A DNA stretch of 24,500 bases from an uncultured Clostridium sp. Lineage in GTDB: Bacteria > Bacillota > Clostridia > TANB77 > CAG-465. The DNA lies in assembly GCA_900554875.1 (NCBI GenBank), contig USJA01000003.1, forward strand, positions 1-24,500, in the 5' to 3' direction. Below the pieces are notes generated by a model that saw only the letters and a list, made by a program, of their open reading frames with translations, ran no database searches and was not told the DNA's origin. Positions 7,965 through 15,377 of this stretch are shown here, piece by piece (position 1 is the first letter of the stretch; every line of letters begins with the position of its first letter). Both the position numbers and the translations under genes were made by a program.

Positions 7965-8043
7965 GTATTTTAAGCCTTCTTTACATTATATGTACAAGCA
8001 AAAAAAATATGTAAATTAAAACTAACATATACAAAAATTATAC

Positions 8044-8074
8044 AAAAATGCCTAGAAAAAATATTTCTAGGCAT
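8044..8074 (-). terminator. Intrinsic terminator after the helical-repeat gene
   Basis: ATGCCTAGAAA (8048-8058) pairs perfectly with TTTCTAGGCAT (8064-8074). On the minus strand the 11-bp stem is followed by TTTTTG. It sits six bases beyond the stop of the gene ending at 8080 and isolates it from the next operon. Confidence 0.85.
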
Positions 8075-8079
8075 AGTAA

Positions 8080-8871
8080 TTAAACATTATTTAACAATTC
8101 TACATCACTATTTAAAGCATCAACAAGTTCAGACATTCCATATTTACCTCTTTTAAAGAGCTCATACACTAAATTTTTCAAGCCATTCTTTATACAAGTA
8201 ATCAAGATTTTACTACTTGGTGCAGAACAATTTAGTAAAATTTCAATCATAACTGTATCCTCACATTGAATACAATCTAAAATAGCATTACTTACATCTA
8301 TTTTTGGATCATTTACCAATATTTTAGGCAATACTTTTATATATGACTTAGATACCAAAAGTTCAAACATCCTTTGCGCTCTGTTTTTATCATCTATCTT
8401 TTGATATATTTCAAAAGCGACATTTTCATAACTGGTTGTAGCATCCTGAAGTATAAAGTCATAAATTTTGTCTACATTATCATTTGATAATAACACATTA
8501 AAAGATTTGAGTATAACTTTTGCTATACTTTCACAATTAATCTGCCCTTCGCAATCATTAGACAATGCATACATCAAAATCTGATTATTATTATATGATA
8601 CATCAAAATTAGTAAGCTCTACAATTTTTCCAAATACTTTCTCTGAATTCTTTAAACATGACCAACAAAGTGCCTCAATAATTTCACTTTCCTTCAATTT
8701 GAACCGTTTTAACATATAGTCGATTACTGTAACAAAGCCATTTTCAGATGCTCTGTATACAATATCATTTACCTCATCTTGTGATAGTTCAGAATTTTTT
8801 AAAATTTTAAGTAAGTCTTTTTCTTCAACTACTTCATCAAACTTAACAAAATTCTCTAAACATTCTAACAT
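8080..8871 (-). CDS. Uncharacterised helical-repeat (ankyrin-like) protein
   Basis: I do not recognise this 263-residue protein as a named family. It is almost wholly alpha-helical, with paired helices of roughly 30-35 residues that resemble degenerate ankyrin repeats: ENGFVTVIDYMLKRFKL near 44-60, ALCWSCLKNSEKVFGKIVEL near 67-86, and ITCIKNGLKNLVYELFKRGK near 224-243. There is no signal peptide, membrane segment or catalytic motif, so a cytoplasmic protein-binding role is the most that can be said. An AGGGGA box seven bases before ATG fixes the start. It is a single-gene unit with its own promoter (8953-8981), a leader of about 75 bases containing a hairpin, and its own terminator. A helical-solenoid protein of another class is the main alternative. 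Confidence 0.75.
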   Translation of the reverse strand: MLECLENFVKFDEVVEEKDLLKILKNSELSQDEVNDIVYRASENGFVTVIDYMLKRFKLKESEIIEALCWSCLKNSEKVFGKIVELTNFDVSYNNNQILMYALSNDCEGQINCESIAKVILKSFNVLLSNDNVDKIYDFILQDATTSYENVAFEIYQKIDDKNRAQRMFELLVSKSYIKVLPKILVNDPKIDVSNAILDCIQCEDTVMIEILLNCSAPSSKILITCIKNGLKNLVYELFKRGKYGMSELVDALNSDVELLNNV

Positions 8872-8908
8872 TATAATTTCCCCTTTTTTAATATTAATTT
8901 CTAAAGAA

Positions 8909-8934
8909 AAAGGTAATTTAATAAAATTGCCTTT
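8909..8934 (-). terminator. Leader hairpin with U-rich tail (gpr terminator or attenuator)
   Basis: AAAGGTAATTT (8909-8919) pairs with AAATTGCCTTT (8924-8934) through 11 positions including one G-T. On the minus strand the stem runs into TTCTTT, and on the plus strand into ATTTTTT. It lies between the promoter at 8953-8981 and the start codon at 8871. It could therefore end gpr read-through and also attenuate the downstream gene. Confidence 0.5.
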
Positions 8935-8952
8935 ATTTTTTGACGTTTTTAT

Positions 8953-8981
8953 AGTTTAACACTTTATGTTAATTTTGTCAA
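8953..8981 (-). promoter_or_regulatory. Promoter of the helical-repeat gene
   Basis: On the minus strand there is a perfect TTGACA (8976-8981), a 17-base spacer, and TAAACT (8953-8958), a 4/6 match to the -10 consensus. Confidence 0.6.
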
Positions 8982-9018
8982 CCTTTAAGGTGAAAATCGA
9001 CATTTTTAGATAAAAAAA

Positions 9019-9981
9019 TTAATTGATACTCATATTGATGCCACTTGATATCAAATCAGAAACAATTTGTATGACATCATCAATTTCTTTTGGAGTTACT
9101 ATAAAATTATCTGTATCTAATACATTTGCAATCATATTATATTTATTATCATCATTAAATATATTTATTACTTTTTCAATTTGTTCTTTATTTACACTAT
9201 TATCTCCATTTTCAATCTTTTGTTTTGTGACCTCTACCATTTTATCAATTGCTTCACTTGTAATTGTTGCCATATCAACAACAGTTGGCACACCAATTGC
9301 AATAACTGGAACATTAAGAGTATTTTGGTTTATTCCTTCCCTTTTATTTCTAACACCAGCTCCTGGAGTAATACCTGTATTACTAAGTTGTATTGTAGTT
9401 CCAAGCCTATTAATACTACTAGATGCTAAACTATCTATTGCAATTACAATATCTGGTTTTACCTCGTTACATACAGATGTAATAATTTCTGATGTTTCAA
9501 TTCCAGTTGTTCCAAGTACTCCTGGAGATAACGCACTTACACTCCTTGTATCTGGTTCAACTAAATCTTTTGCAAAGTTTATCAAGTGTCTTGTTATATC
9601 CACACTTTGCACAACTTTTGGTCCCAATGAATCCGGAGTTACATATATATTTCCAAGTCCTACTACAAAAATTGATTTTGTTTTATCTTCTCCTATTAAA
9701 TTTTTTATCTCATTAGAAAGTGCATTTATAATTTTATTTTTATCTTTCTCTTCTAAATATTTAATGTCTTTTATTTCCATTGTAATATACTTTCCAATTT
9801 CTTTTGAAAGTGCTGTTGCACCATTTTCATTTAAAACATCTACTGTTGTTGTAGTAACTATTTCGTCATTTTTGCTTTCCACTTTTACTCCATCAATTTC
9901 TGTTAAATTATTTACTCTTTTATATGTATCTACTCTTTCATCAGCCATATCAGTTTTAAAGTTTATATACTTATCACTCAT
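9019..9981 (-). CDS. gpr: Germination protease GPR (A25 endopeptidase)
   Basis: This 320-residue protein matches the spore protease that degrades small acid-soluble spore proteins at germination. Recognisable segments are the N-terminal NFKTDMADER, equivalent to the TDLA-E motif near the zymogen processing site and itself resembling the SASP cleavage site; the VVGLGN-VTPDSLGPKVV block near 105-126; LSPGVLGTTGIETSEII near 151-167; VIAIDSLAS near 179-187; and GAGVRNKREGIN near 207-218. GPR is made in the forespore as an inactive tetrameric zymogen. A GAGGTG ribosome-binding site and an eight-base spacer precede ATG. That site is the 3' arm of the hairpin that terminates the trmFO-holA transcript. 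I see no convincing SigG or SigF boxes upstream. Confidence 0.95.
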   Translation of the reverse strand: MSDKYINFKTDMADERVDTYKRVNNLTEIDGVKVESKNDEIVTTTTVDVLNENGATALSKEIGKYITMEIKDIKYLEEKDKNKIINALSNEIKNLIGEDKTKSIFVVGLGNIYVTPDSLGPKVVQSVDITRHLINFAKDLVEPDTRSVSALSPGVLGTTGIETSEIITSVCNEVKPDIVIAIDSLASSSINRLGTTIQLSNTGITPGAGVRNKREGINQNTLNVPVIAIGVPTVVDMATITSEAIDKMVEVTKQKIENGDNSVNKEQIEKVINIFNDDNKYNMIANVLDTDNFIVTPKEIDDVIQIVSDLISSGINMSIN

Positions 9982-10022
9982 AAAAAAACACCTCTTTTTA
10001 TATTATTTCATAAAAAGAGATG
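9982..10022 (-). terminator. Terminator of trmFO-holA overlapping the gpr ribosome-binding site
   Basis: On the minus strand CATCTCTTTTTA (10022-10011) pairs with TAAAAAGAGGTG (10000-9989) over 12 positions including one G-U wobble, followed directly by seven Ts (9988-9982) and then the gpr ATG. It has the form of an intrinsic terminator 39 bases after the holA stop. The 3' arm is the gpr Shine-Dalgarno sequence, so any read-through RNA would have its gpr ribosome-binding site masked. Confidence 0.75.
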
Positions 10023-10060
10023 TTTTATAACTTAAATTAATACTTTACATTTATATATAT

Positions 10061-10978
10061 TTACATAGTACAAATTATTTTTTTTAGTCCAACTTCAAAA
10101 TCCATTTCACCATTTTTTGTCTTTTCATCGTATTCATCAAACATGTACATAATCTTCTTTAATTCATCTAAAGTGTACTTATTACAAGTTGAGCTTAAAA
10201 GTTTAAATGTATATGGATGAATTCCAAGGTAGGAAGCTATATTTTGTGCATTTTTACTTTTTAAATATTTTATCATATACATTTGCTTTACTTGTTTATA
10301 TAACATGATATATACCTTAATTATTGATTCTTTCTGAGCCAAAATATTATCTAATAATTTTATTCCTTCTTCTTTTTCTTTATTTACAATTTTATTTAAT
10401 ACATCAAATATTTTTGCATTTAAAGTTTTAGAGCATATTTTATCTATTATTTCCTTTGTTATATTAGCTCCTGGTTCTAAATATATAACCAACTTCTTTA
10501 TCTCATTTATATTATTGTTTTTATCTAATCCACATACTTCAACAAAATAATCTGCTACATCAAAAGTTAAATTTAATTTATATCTTTTTAAAAGATCATA
10601 AACATAAGTCGTCATAGCTCTTCTATCTAAAGTTTTAAATTCGCATACTTCTGCAAGCTTTGATATACTTTTATACGAAGTAAGCCTTTTATCTACACTT
10701 TCCTCAATAATTACAACAACTACATCCTCATCAACATTTTCTAAAAGCTTTGCATCAAATTTTAAATTTGTATTTTTTATAACAACAAGTTTATGACTAC
10801 CAAAAAAAGTAACCTCTGATAATATATTTTCAAGCTCATCTATATTATCTTTTGTAATATAAAATAAATTAACACCATTTTCTAACTTATCAAATTGTTT
10901 TTTTATACTACTTAATTTTTTTTCTAAATCATATTTTTCTTCACCATACAAAAGGTATATATTACTATTTTTTTTCAA
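10061..10978 (-). CDS. holA: DNA polymerase III subunit delta
   Basis: The 305-residue protein matches the clamp-loader delta subunit, which opens the beta sliding clamp and loads it with gamma/tau and delta-prime. It starts with IYLLYGEEKYDLEKKL, the usual nucleotide-binding-like N-terminus without a functional P-loop. It continues through VTFFGSHKLVVIKN near 58-71, where the clamp-binding region lies, and a middle lid domain. The C-terminal helical collar includes IASYLGIHPYTFKLL and ends in GEMDFEVGLKKIICTM. Length fits the family (~330). The start is TTG at 10978, with AGGTGA four bases upstream overlapping the trmFO stop codon, so translation is probably coupled to trmFO. A TTG start for a low-abundance replisome protein is unsurprising. 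Confidence 0.92.
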   Translation of the reverse strand: MKKNSNIYLLYGEEKYDLEKKLSSIKKQFDKLENGVNLFYITKDNIDELENILSEVTFFGSHKLVVIKNTNLKFDAKLLENVDEDVVVVIIEESVDKRLTSYKSISKLAEVCEFKTLDRRAMTTYVYDLLKRYKLNLTFDVADYFVEVCGLDKNNNINEIKKLVIYLEPGANITKEIIDKICSKTLNAKIFDVLNKIVNKEKEEGIKLLDNILAQKESIIKVYIMLYKQVKQMYMIKYLKSKNAQNIASYLGIHPYTFKLLSSTCNKYTLDELKKIMYMFDEYDEKTKNGEMDFEVGLKKIICTM

Positions 10979-10986
10979 AAACTCAC

Positions 10987-12303
10987 CTACTTTATTTTTT
11001 CTATATATTTAGTTATATCAGAAATTGCTATTTGTGCAAGTTTGGTATATCTCTCTTTTTTATCTTTTATTTTTACATCTAGAGGTTTTAATATTCCAAA
11101 ATTTGCATTCATTGGTTGAAAATGTTTATTCTCTGTAGATATGTATTTTGCTAGACTTCCAAGCATAGTTGTATCTGAAAATTCTGCGCTTGTTCCTTTT
11201 ATTTTATTTAATATATTATATGCCACCATCATACCTGAAGCTGCAGATTCAACATATCCCTCAACCCCTGATATTTGTCCTGCAAAATATATATTACTAT
11301 TTTCTTTCATACAAAATTTATTATCAAGTATTTTACTTGAATTTATATAACTATTTTTATGCATTACACCATATCTTTCAAAAGTAGCGTTTTGAAGTCC
11401 TGGTATCATTCCAAATACTCTTTTTTGTTCACCAAATTTAAGGCTAGTTTGAAATCCAACTAAATTATACATAGTATTTTCCTTATTTTCACTTCTTAAT
11501 TGTACAACAGCATATGGCTTTTCTTCTGTATTAGGATTTTGCAGACCAACTGGTTTTAAAGGTCCAAATACTAAAGTTTTTTCTCCTCTTTTAGCCATTT
11601 GTTCTATAGGCATACATCCTTCAAATAGCACCAATTTATCAAAGTCATGACGTGGTGCCTCTTCTGCAGTTATTAAGGCATTATAGAAAGAGAAATATTC
11701 GTCTTTAGTCATTGGAAGATTTAGATAATCACCTTCCCCAATTTTTCCATATCTATTCATTCTGTAGGCAATATTCATATCAATACTATCTGCAGATACA
11801 ATAGGAGCTTCTGCATCATAAAAATATAATTTTTCTTCTCCTACTAATTTACTTATATTTTCAAGTAATGGCTTTGAAGTAAGTGGTCCTGTAGCTATAA
11901 CGGTAATACCTTCTAGTTTTTCCACATCATCCACTTCTTCATATATTATTTCTATGTTATTATCACTTTTTATTTTATCCGTTATATATTCAGCAAATTT
12001 TTCTCTATCCACAGCTAGAGCTTGCCCTGCTTCAACTCTTGTTTTATGTGCTGCCTCAACAAATAAACTTCCAAGCATTTGCATTTCTTTTTTTAAAAGT
12101 CCACATGCATTAGTAATTTCGTCTGATTTTAAAGAATTACTACACACAAGTTCTGCAAAATTATCACTTTTATGTGCCTCCGATTTTTTTATAGGTTTCA
12201 TTTCATACAATTTAACTTTTATACCATTTTTAGCTAATATCCAAGCACATTCACACCCTGCAAGTCCTGCTCCTATTACATTTACGTATTTTATATTTTC
12301 CAC
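10987..12303 (-). CDS. trmFO: Methylenetetrahydrofolate-tRNA-(uracil-5-)-methyltransferase
   Basis: The 438-residue flavoprotein makes m5U54 (ribothymidine) in the tRNA T-loop using methylenetetrahydrofolate and FADH2, the Gram-positive alternative to TrmA. The FAD-binding GAGLAGCECAW lies at residues ~11-21. Other family blocks are AHKSDNFAELVCSNSLKSDE near 44-63, TGPLTSKPL, DAEAPIVSADSID, FEGCMPIEQMAKRGEKTL near 227-244 with the conserved Cys, and GLQNATFERYG-MHKNSYINSS. The C-terminal FAGQISGVEGYVESAASG carries the second FAD-contacting region. Length is typical (~435). The start is GTG at 12303 with GAGGT seven bases upstream. holA follows after eight bases and is likely co-transcribed. 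A weak 8-bp palindrome lies just upstream; the promoter boxes there are poor. Confidence 0.97.
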   Translation of the reverse strand: MENIKYVNVIGAGLAGCECAWILAKNGIKVKLYEMKPIKKSEAHKSDNFAELVCSNSLKSDEITNACGLLKKEMQMLGSLFVEAAHKTRVEAGQALAVDREKFAEYITDKIKSDNNIEIIYEEVDDVEKLEGITVIATGPLTSKPLLENISKLVGEEKLYFYDAEAPIVSADSIDMNIAYRMNRYGKIGEGDYLNLPMTKDEYFSFYNALITAEEAPRHDFDKLVLFEGCMPIEQMAKRGEKTLVFGPLKPVGLQNPNTEEKPYAVVQLRSENKENTMYNLVGFQTSLKFGEQKRVFGMIPGLQNATFERYGVMHKNSYINSSKILDNKFCMKENSNIYFAGQISGVEGYVESAASGMMVAYNILNKIKGTSAEFSDTTMLGSLAKYISTENKHFQPMNANFGILKPLDVKIKDKKERYTKLAQIAISDITKYIEKIK

Positions 12304-12320
12304 AATATTACCTCACTTAA

Positions 12321-12341
12321 TTATGATATATTCTATCATAA
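12321..12341. promoter_or_regulatory. 8-bp inverted repeat upstream of trmFO
   Basis: TTATGATA and TATCATAA are perfect inverted repeats around TATTC, 17 bases before the GTG. On the minus strand the region holds TATGAT and TAGAAT, either of which could be a -10, without a convincing -35. An operator is possible but weakly supported. Confidence 0.3.
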
Positions 12342-12361
12342 AATTGTGGTATTTTCTACAC

Positions 12362-12400
12362 ATAAAAGAAAAATAGAGGAGAAAAATTTTCTCCTCTATT
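12362..12400 (-). terminator. Intrinsic terminator after the broken helical-repeat gene
   Basis: AATAGAGGAGAAAA (12372-12385) pairs with TTTTCTCCTCTATT (12387-12400), a stem of up to 14 bp. On the minus strand it is followed by TTTCTTTT. It begins eight bases past the stop at 12408, which supports 12408 as the natural end of the upstream gene. Confidence 0.9.
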
Positions 12401-12407
12401 AAAAAAC

Positions 12408-12647
12408 TTACTCTAAGAAGTTTAAACAAAACATTGCTTCGTAAATTAATTCTAAATCTTTTGATTCTTTTATGATTTTTTTAAGATACTTTTTATCTTT
12501 AATTTTTGAAACAAAGAATCTTCTTGCTTTTATGTTGTAACTATCTGAAGTTATAATTTCATAAAAATCTTTATCTTCAAATTGCTCAGATAATTTATAA
12601 AGATAAGCAGTTCTTTCATATATAGCTTTCTTCTTTAAAAGCTTTTT
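12408..12647 (-). pseudogene. Second half of the helical-repeat gene, beyond an in-frame TAA
   Basis: Directly after the TAA at 12648-12650 the same frame stays open for 79 codons (KKLLKKKAIYERTAYLYKLS through IKDKKYLKKIIKE to CLNFLE) and ends with TAA at 12408, right before a terminator. The repeat unit DKKF-stop-KKLL mirrors NEDFLKKYI upstream and DKKYLKKII downstream, so a Leu TTA changed to TAA explains the break. There is no ribosome-binding site or start codon suitable for separate translation; the first in-frame ATG is near the end. This is either a nonsense mutation or a sequence error. Confidence 0.75.
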
Positions 12648-12974
12648 TTAGAATTTTTTATCTTCAATTTTTCCAAAAACTTTCATTCTTACACAATCGT
12701 CGGAATGTACATATTCTTCCGAAATGTATTTTTTCAGAAAATCTTCATTATGAATTTTTTCAAGAGCTTTTAATTTCACTATAGTATTATTGCTCTTTAA
12801 AAAGATTTCATAAATATCTGGTGAGTCATCTTTTAGAGTTGCAATCATTCCGAGAGCAAGCTCTTGCAAAATTTCCTCACGTGAAAGATCTAAAACTTTA
12901 GTACAATATTCTCCTCTACATTCAGCAATAGTACTTCCACATTTATTTAAAGCCATTTTTACATTCTTATTCAT
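12648..12974 (-). CDS. Helical-repeat protein, N-terminal part ended by a premature stop
   Basis: The 108-residue product starts with a Cys-containing segment (NKCGSTIAECRGEYC) and then repeats of the form ALEKIHNEDFLKKYI and V-MKVFGKIEDKKF, the HEAT-like 'x-KI-D-x-LKK' pattern. With the downstream continuation it would be 188 codons, containing at least three such units. I do not recognise a named family; HEAT-type repeats usually mediate protein-protein contacts. GGAGG seven bases before ATG fixes the start. It lies 17 bases behind the 53-aa coiled-coil gene and likely shares its promoter at 13210-13238. Whether the shortened product folds is doubtful because the break falls inside a repeat. 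Confidence 0.7.
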   Translation of the reverse strand: MNKNVKMALNKCGSTIAECRGEYCTKVLDLSREEILQELALGMIATLKDDSPDIYEIFLKSNNTIVKLKALEKIHNEDFLKKYISEEYVHSDDCVRMKVFGKIEDKKF

Positions 12975-12991
12975 AATTTTTCCTCCAGTAA

Positions 12992-13153
12992 TTAATTATT
13001 TTTCTCGTTTAATTTTGACAAAATCTTCTCTTGTATTTCTGTATTTTTTTCAATAGCTTCAGTTTGCTTTTTTAAGCAGTTTTGTGTTTCCTTTAATTCA
13101 AAACAAACTTCTCTAATTTTAGAAATTATTACAAAGTACTGATCAGATGTCAT
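12992..13153 (-). CDS. 53-aa coiled-coil protein of unknown function
   Basis: ATG at 13153 opens 53 codons ending in TAA at 12992, with AGGAGA seven bases upstream. The sequence from about residue 11 on (KIREVCFELKETQNCL, then KKQTEAIEKNTEIQEKIL) has hydrophobic residues at heptad-like intervals and is probably one amphipathic coiled coil. There is no signal peptide. A very good SigA-type promoter is placed about 50 bases ahead, and the repeat-protein gene follows 17 bases after the stop. The pair may act together, for example as a small adaptor and a scaffold, but that is only suggested by neighbourhood. Confidence 0.7.
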   Translation of the reverse strand: MTSDQYFVIISKIREVCFELKETQNCLKKQTEAIEKNTEIQEKILSKLNEKNN

Positions 13154-13209
13154 CAATTTTTCTCCTATCTAAATATTTATTTGATAAAAAATATTTATCC
13201 TACAAATAT

Positions 13210-13238
13210 ATTATACCATATATTAGCCCATTTTTCAA
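13210..13238 (-). promoter_or_regulatory. Promoter of the small coiled-coil / repeat-protein operon
   Basis: On the minus strand, TTGAAA (13233-13238), a 17-base spacer and a perfect TATAAT (13210-13215) lie about 55 bases before ATG 13153. It is one of the best SigA-type promoters in the window. Confidence 0.75.
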
Positions 13239-13271
13239 TATTTATGCAATACTAACTACTGCTTTATATGC

Positions 13272-13302
13272 AAAAAGTAGTAGAAATTTTAATTCTACTA
13301 CT
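13272..13302 (-). terminator. Intrinsic terminator of topA
   Basis: AGTAGTAGAA (13276-13285) pairs with TTCTACTACT (13293-13302). On the minus strand the stem is followed by TTTTTG. It starts seven bases after the topA stop. Confidence 0.88.
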
Positions 13303-13308
13303 AATTAT

Positions 13309-15294
13309 TTATTTTGCTTTTTTGGGTTTAGTCCATGAAATATAGTCACATTTGCTATCTTCAGAGTTAGTGTTATTTTCACAAACATAGAAAGTTCTTT
13401 TTTTCTTAGTCTTTTTAACTAATACTTTTCCTCCACAATTTGGACATGGAATATCAATTGATTGAACCAATGGCTTTGCATTTTTACACTCTGGATATCC
13501 AGGACATGCTAAAAACTTTCCAAATCTTCCTTGTTTTATAACCATATTTCTACCACATAATTCACATTTTATATCCGTTTCAACTTCTGGAATTTTTACT
13601 TTTTTTGCATTTTCTTCAGCATTCTTAACTGATTTTTCAAATGGCCCATAAAATTCTTTTAGCATTTCTACATAATTTACTTTATCTTCAGCAACCATAT
13701 CAAGTTCATTTTCCATCTTTGCTGTAAATTTCTCATCAACTATATTAGCAAAGTTCTCTTCCATAAGTTCATTTACAATTTCTCCAAGTTCAGTAGGAAC
13801 TAAATACTTATTTTGTCTTTCTACATATGTCCTCTCTTCAATAGTTGAAATTGTAGGTGCATATGTACTTGGTCTACCTATTCCTTTTTCTTCTAATGTT
13901 TTAACTAAACTGGCCTCTGTAAATCTTGCAGGAGGCTCTGTAAATTTTTGTTTACTATATATCTTATCCTGTTTTAATATATCCCCTGCTTCAAGTTCAG
14001 GTAAAATATTCTCTGTATTTTCTTCTTCATCTGCCTCTTCTTTTTTAGTCTTATCTTTATCATCTTTTCCTTCTGTATATAGTTTCATAAATCCGTCAAA
14101 TTTTACAACAGAACCATTTGCATTAAATATATAGTTATCTACTTCAATTTTTACTCTGGTAGTATCATAAATTGCTGTAGCCATTTGACTTGCTAAAAAT
14201 CTATTTAATATTAATGTATATAACTTTTGTTCATCCTTAGTCAAAGTATCATATACTCCTAGTGAATTTAATATATTTGATGGCCTTATTGCCTCATGAG
14301 CGTCTTGAGCGGACGCTTTTGTTTTAAAATATCTATTTTCATAATATTTATCTGAATATTTTGAAGTTATATATTCCTTTGCCATTTTTCTTGCATCGTC
14401 AGATATTCTAACAGAGTCTGTTCTCATATATGTTATATGTCCTGATTCGTATAACTTTTGTGCTACCATCATAGTCCTTTTTACATTAAATCCAAGTTTT
14501 CTTGAAGCTTCCTGTTGTAAAGATGATGTTGTAAAAGGAGGAGCTGGATTTCTCTTTCTTTCACTTTTTTTAACATCAATAACTTTATATTCTTTACCAT
14601 CTATATTTTGTATTATTTCTTTTACCTGTTTTTCATTTGAAAGTTCAATTTTAGATTTTTTATCACCATAGAAATTTGCCATAAATCCAGTTTTATCTTT
14701 AAATAATTTAACAGATAAATTCCAATATTCAACTGGTTTAAAATTCCTAATTTCTTTTTCTCTATCAATTATTATTTTAAGTGCCACTGATTGAACACGT
14801 CCTGCACTTAATCCCTTTTTTATTTTTTTCCAAAGTATTGGACTAATTTCATATCCAACAATCCTATCTAATATTCTTCTTGCCTGCTGTGCATCAACTA
14901 AGTTTAGGTTTATAGCTCTTGCTTTTGATACTGCATTTTTCACTGCTGTTTTTGTTATTTCATTAAACTCGATTCTGCATTTGCTACCATCTTCTATTTC
15001 AAGTACATTTTTAATATGCCAAGCTATTGCTTCTCCCTCACGATCGGGGTCGGTTGCAAGATATACTTTTGATGCTTTTTTCGCCTTAGTCTTTATTTCA
15101 TTTACAATTTTAGCTTTTCCCTTCATTGTTATATATTTAGGTTTAAAGTTATCCTCTATATCAACACCTAATTTACTTTTAGGTAAATCTATTATATGTC
15201 CTTGGGATGCAATTACATCATAACTACTTCCAAGATATTTTTTTATTGTTTTTGCTTTAGAAGGTGATTCCACTATTACTAATTTATCTGACAC
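13309..15294 (-). CDS. topA: DNA topoisomerase I (type IA)
   Basis: The 661-residue enzyme relaxes negative supercoils. It has the N-terminal TOPRIM domain (KLVIVESPSKAKTIKKYLG, and the Mg2+ site ATDPDREGEAIAWH near 80-93), the GLSAGRVQSVAL signature near 162-173, the catalytic tyrosine in GHITYMRTDS (about Tyr289), and PSTYAPTI further on. At the C-terminus are two zinc fingers: CELCGR-x-FLACPGYPEC near 571-595 and CPNCGGKV-x-FYVC near 608-630, the second with a longer loop before its last Cys. Length fits a firmicute TopA with a short tail. The start is GTG at 15294 (SDKLVIVESP); an in-frame TTG six codons earlier sits in the ribosome-binding region AAGGAAGAGAG. It has its own promoter and terminator. 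Confidence 0.97.
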   Translation of the reverse strand: MSDKLVIVESPSKAKTIKKYLGSSYDVIASQGHIIDLPKSKLGVDIEDNFKPKYITMKGKAKIVNEIKTKAKKASKVYLATDPDREGEAIAWHIKNVLEIEDGSKCRIEFNEITKTAVKNAVSKARAINLNLVDAQQARRILDRIVGYEISPILWKKIKKGLSAGRVQSVALKIIIDREKEIRNFKPVEYWNLSVKLFKDKTGFMANFYGDKKSKIELSNEKQVKEIIQNIDGKEYKVIDVKKSERKRNPAPPFTTSSLQQEASRKLGFNVKRTMMVAQKLYESGHITYMRTDSVRISDDARKMAKEYITSKYSDKYYENRYFKTKASAQDAHEAIRPSNILNSLGVYDTLTKDEQKLYTLILNRFLASQMATAIYDTTRVKIEVDNYIFNANGSVVKFDGFMKLYTEGKDDKDKTKKEEADEEENTENILPELEAGDILKQDKIYSKQKFTEPPARFTEASLVKTLEEKGIGRPSTYAPTISTIEERTYVERQNKYLVPTELGEIVNELMEENFANIVDEKFTAKMENELDMVAEDKVNYVEMLKEFYGPFEKSVKNAEENAKKVKIPEVETDIKCELCGRNMVIKQGRFGKFLACPGYPECKNAKPLVQSIDIPCPNCGGKVLVKKTKKKRTFYVCENNTNSEDSKCDYISWTKPKKAK

Positions 15295-15347
15295 AATCTC
15301 TCTTCCTTTCAAAATTATTAATAACTAAAATTATTAATCATCTGTAG

Positions 15348-15377
15348 ATTATACCACAAGAAAAATACTATAGTCAA
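15348..15377 (-). promoter_or_regulatory. topA promoter, with its -35 on the spoIIP stop codon
   Basis: On the minus strand, TTGACT (15372-15377) and a perfect TATAAT (15348-15353) are separated by 18 bases. The -35 overlaps the last codon and TGA stop of spoIIP. The leader to the GTG at 15294 is about 45 bases and holds a direct repeat of AAATTATTAAT (plus-strand reading). Confidence 0.7.

Noticed and set aside
9023..10030. A 335-codon open frame on the plus strand opposite gpr
   Set aside because: It begins at a TTG with no ribosome-binding site and is an antisense shadow of gpr, which matches a known family throughout. Its hydrophobic composition comes from reading an AT-rich gene backwards.
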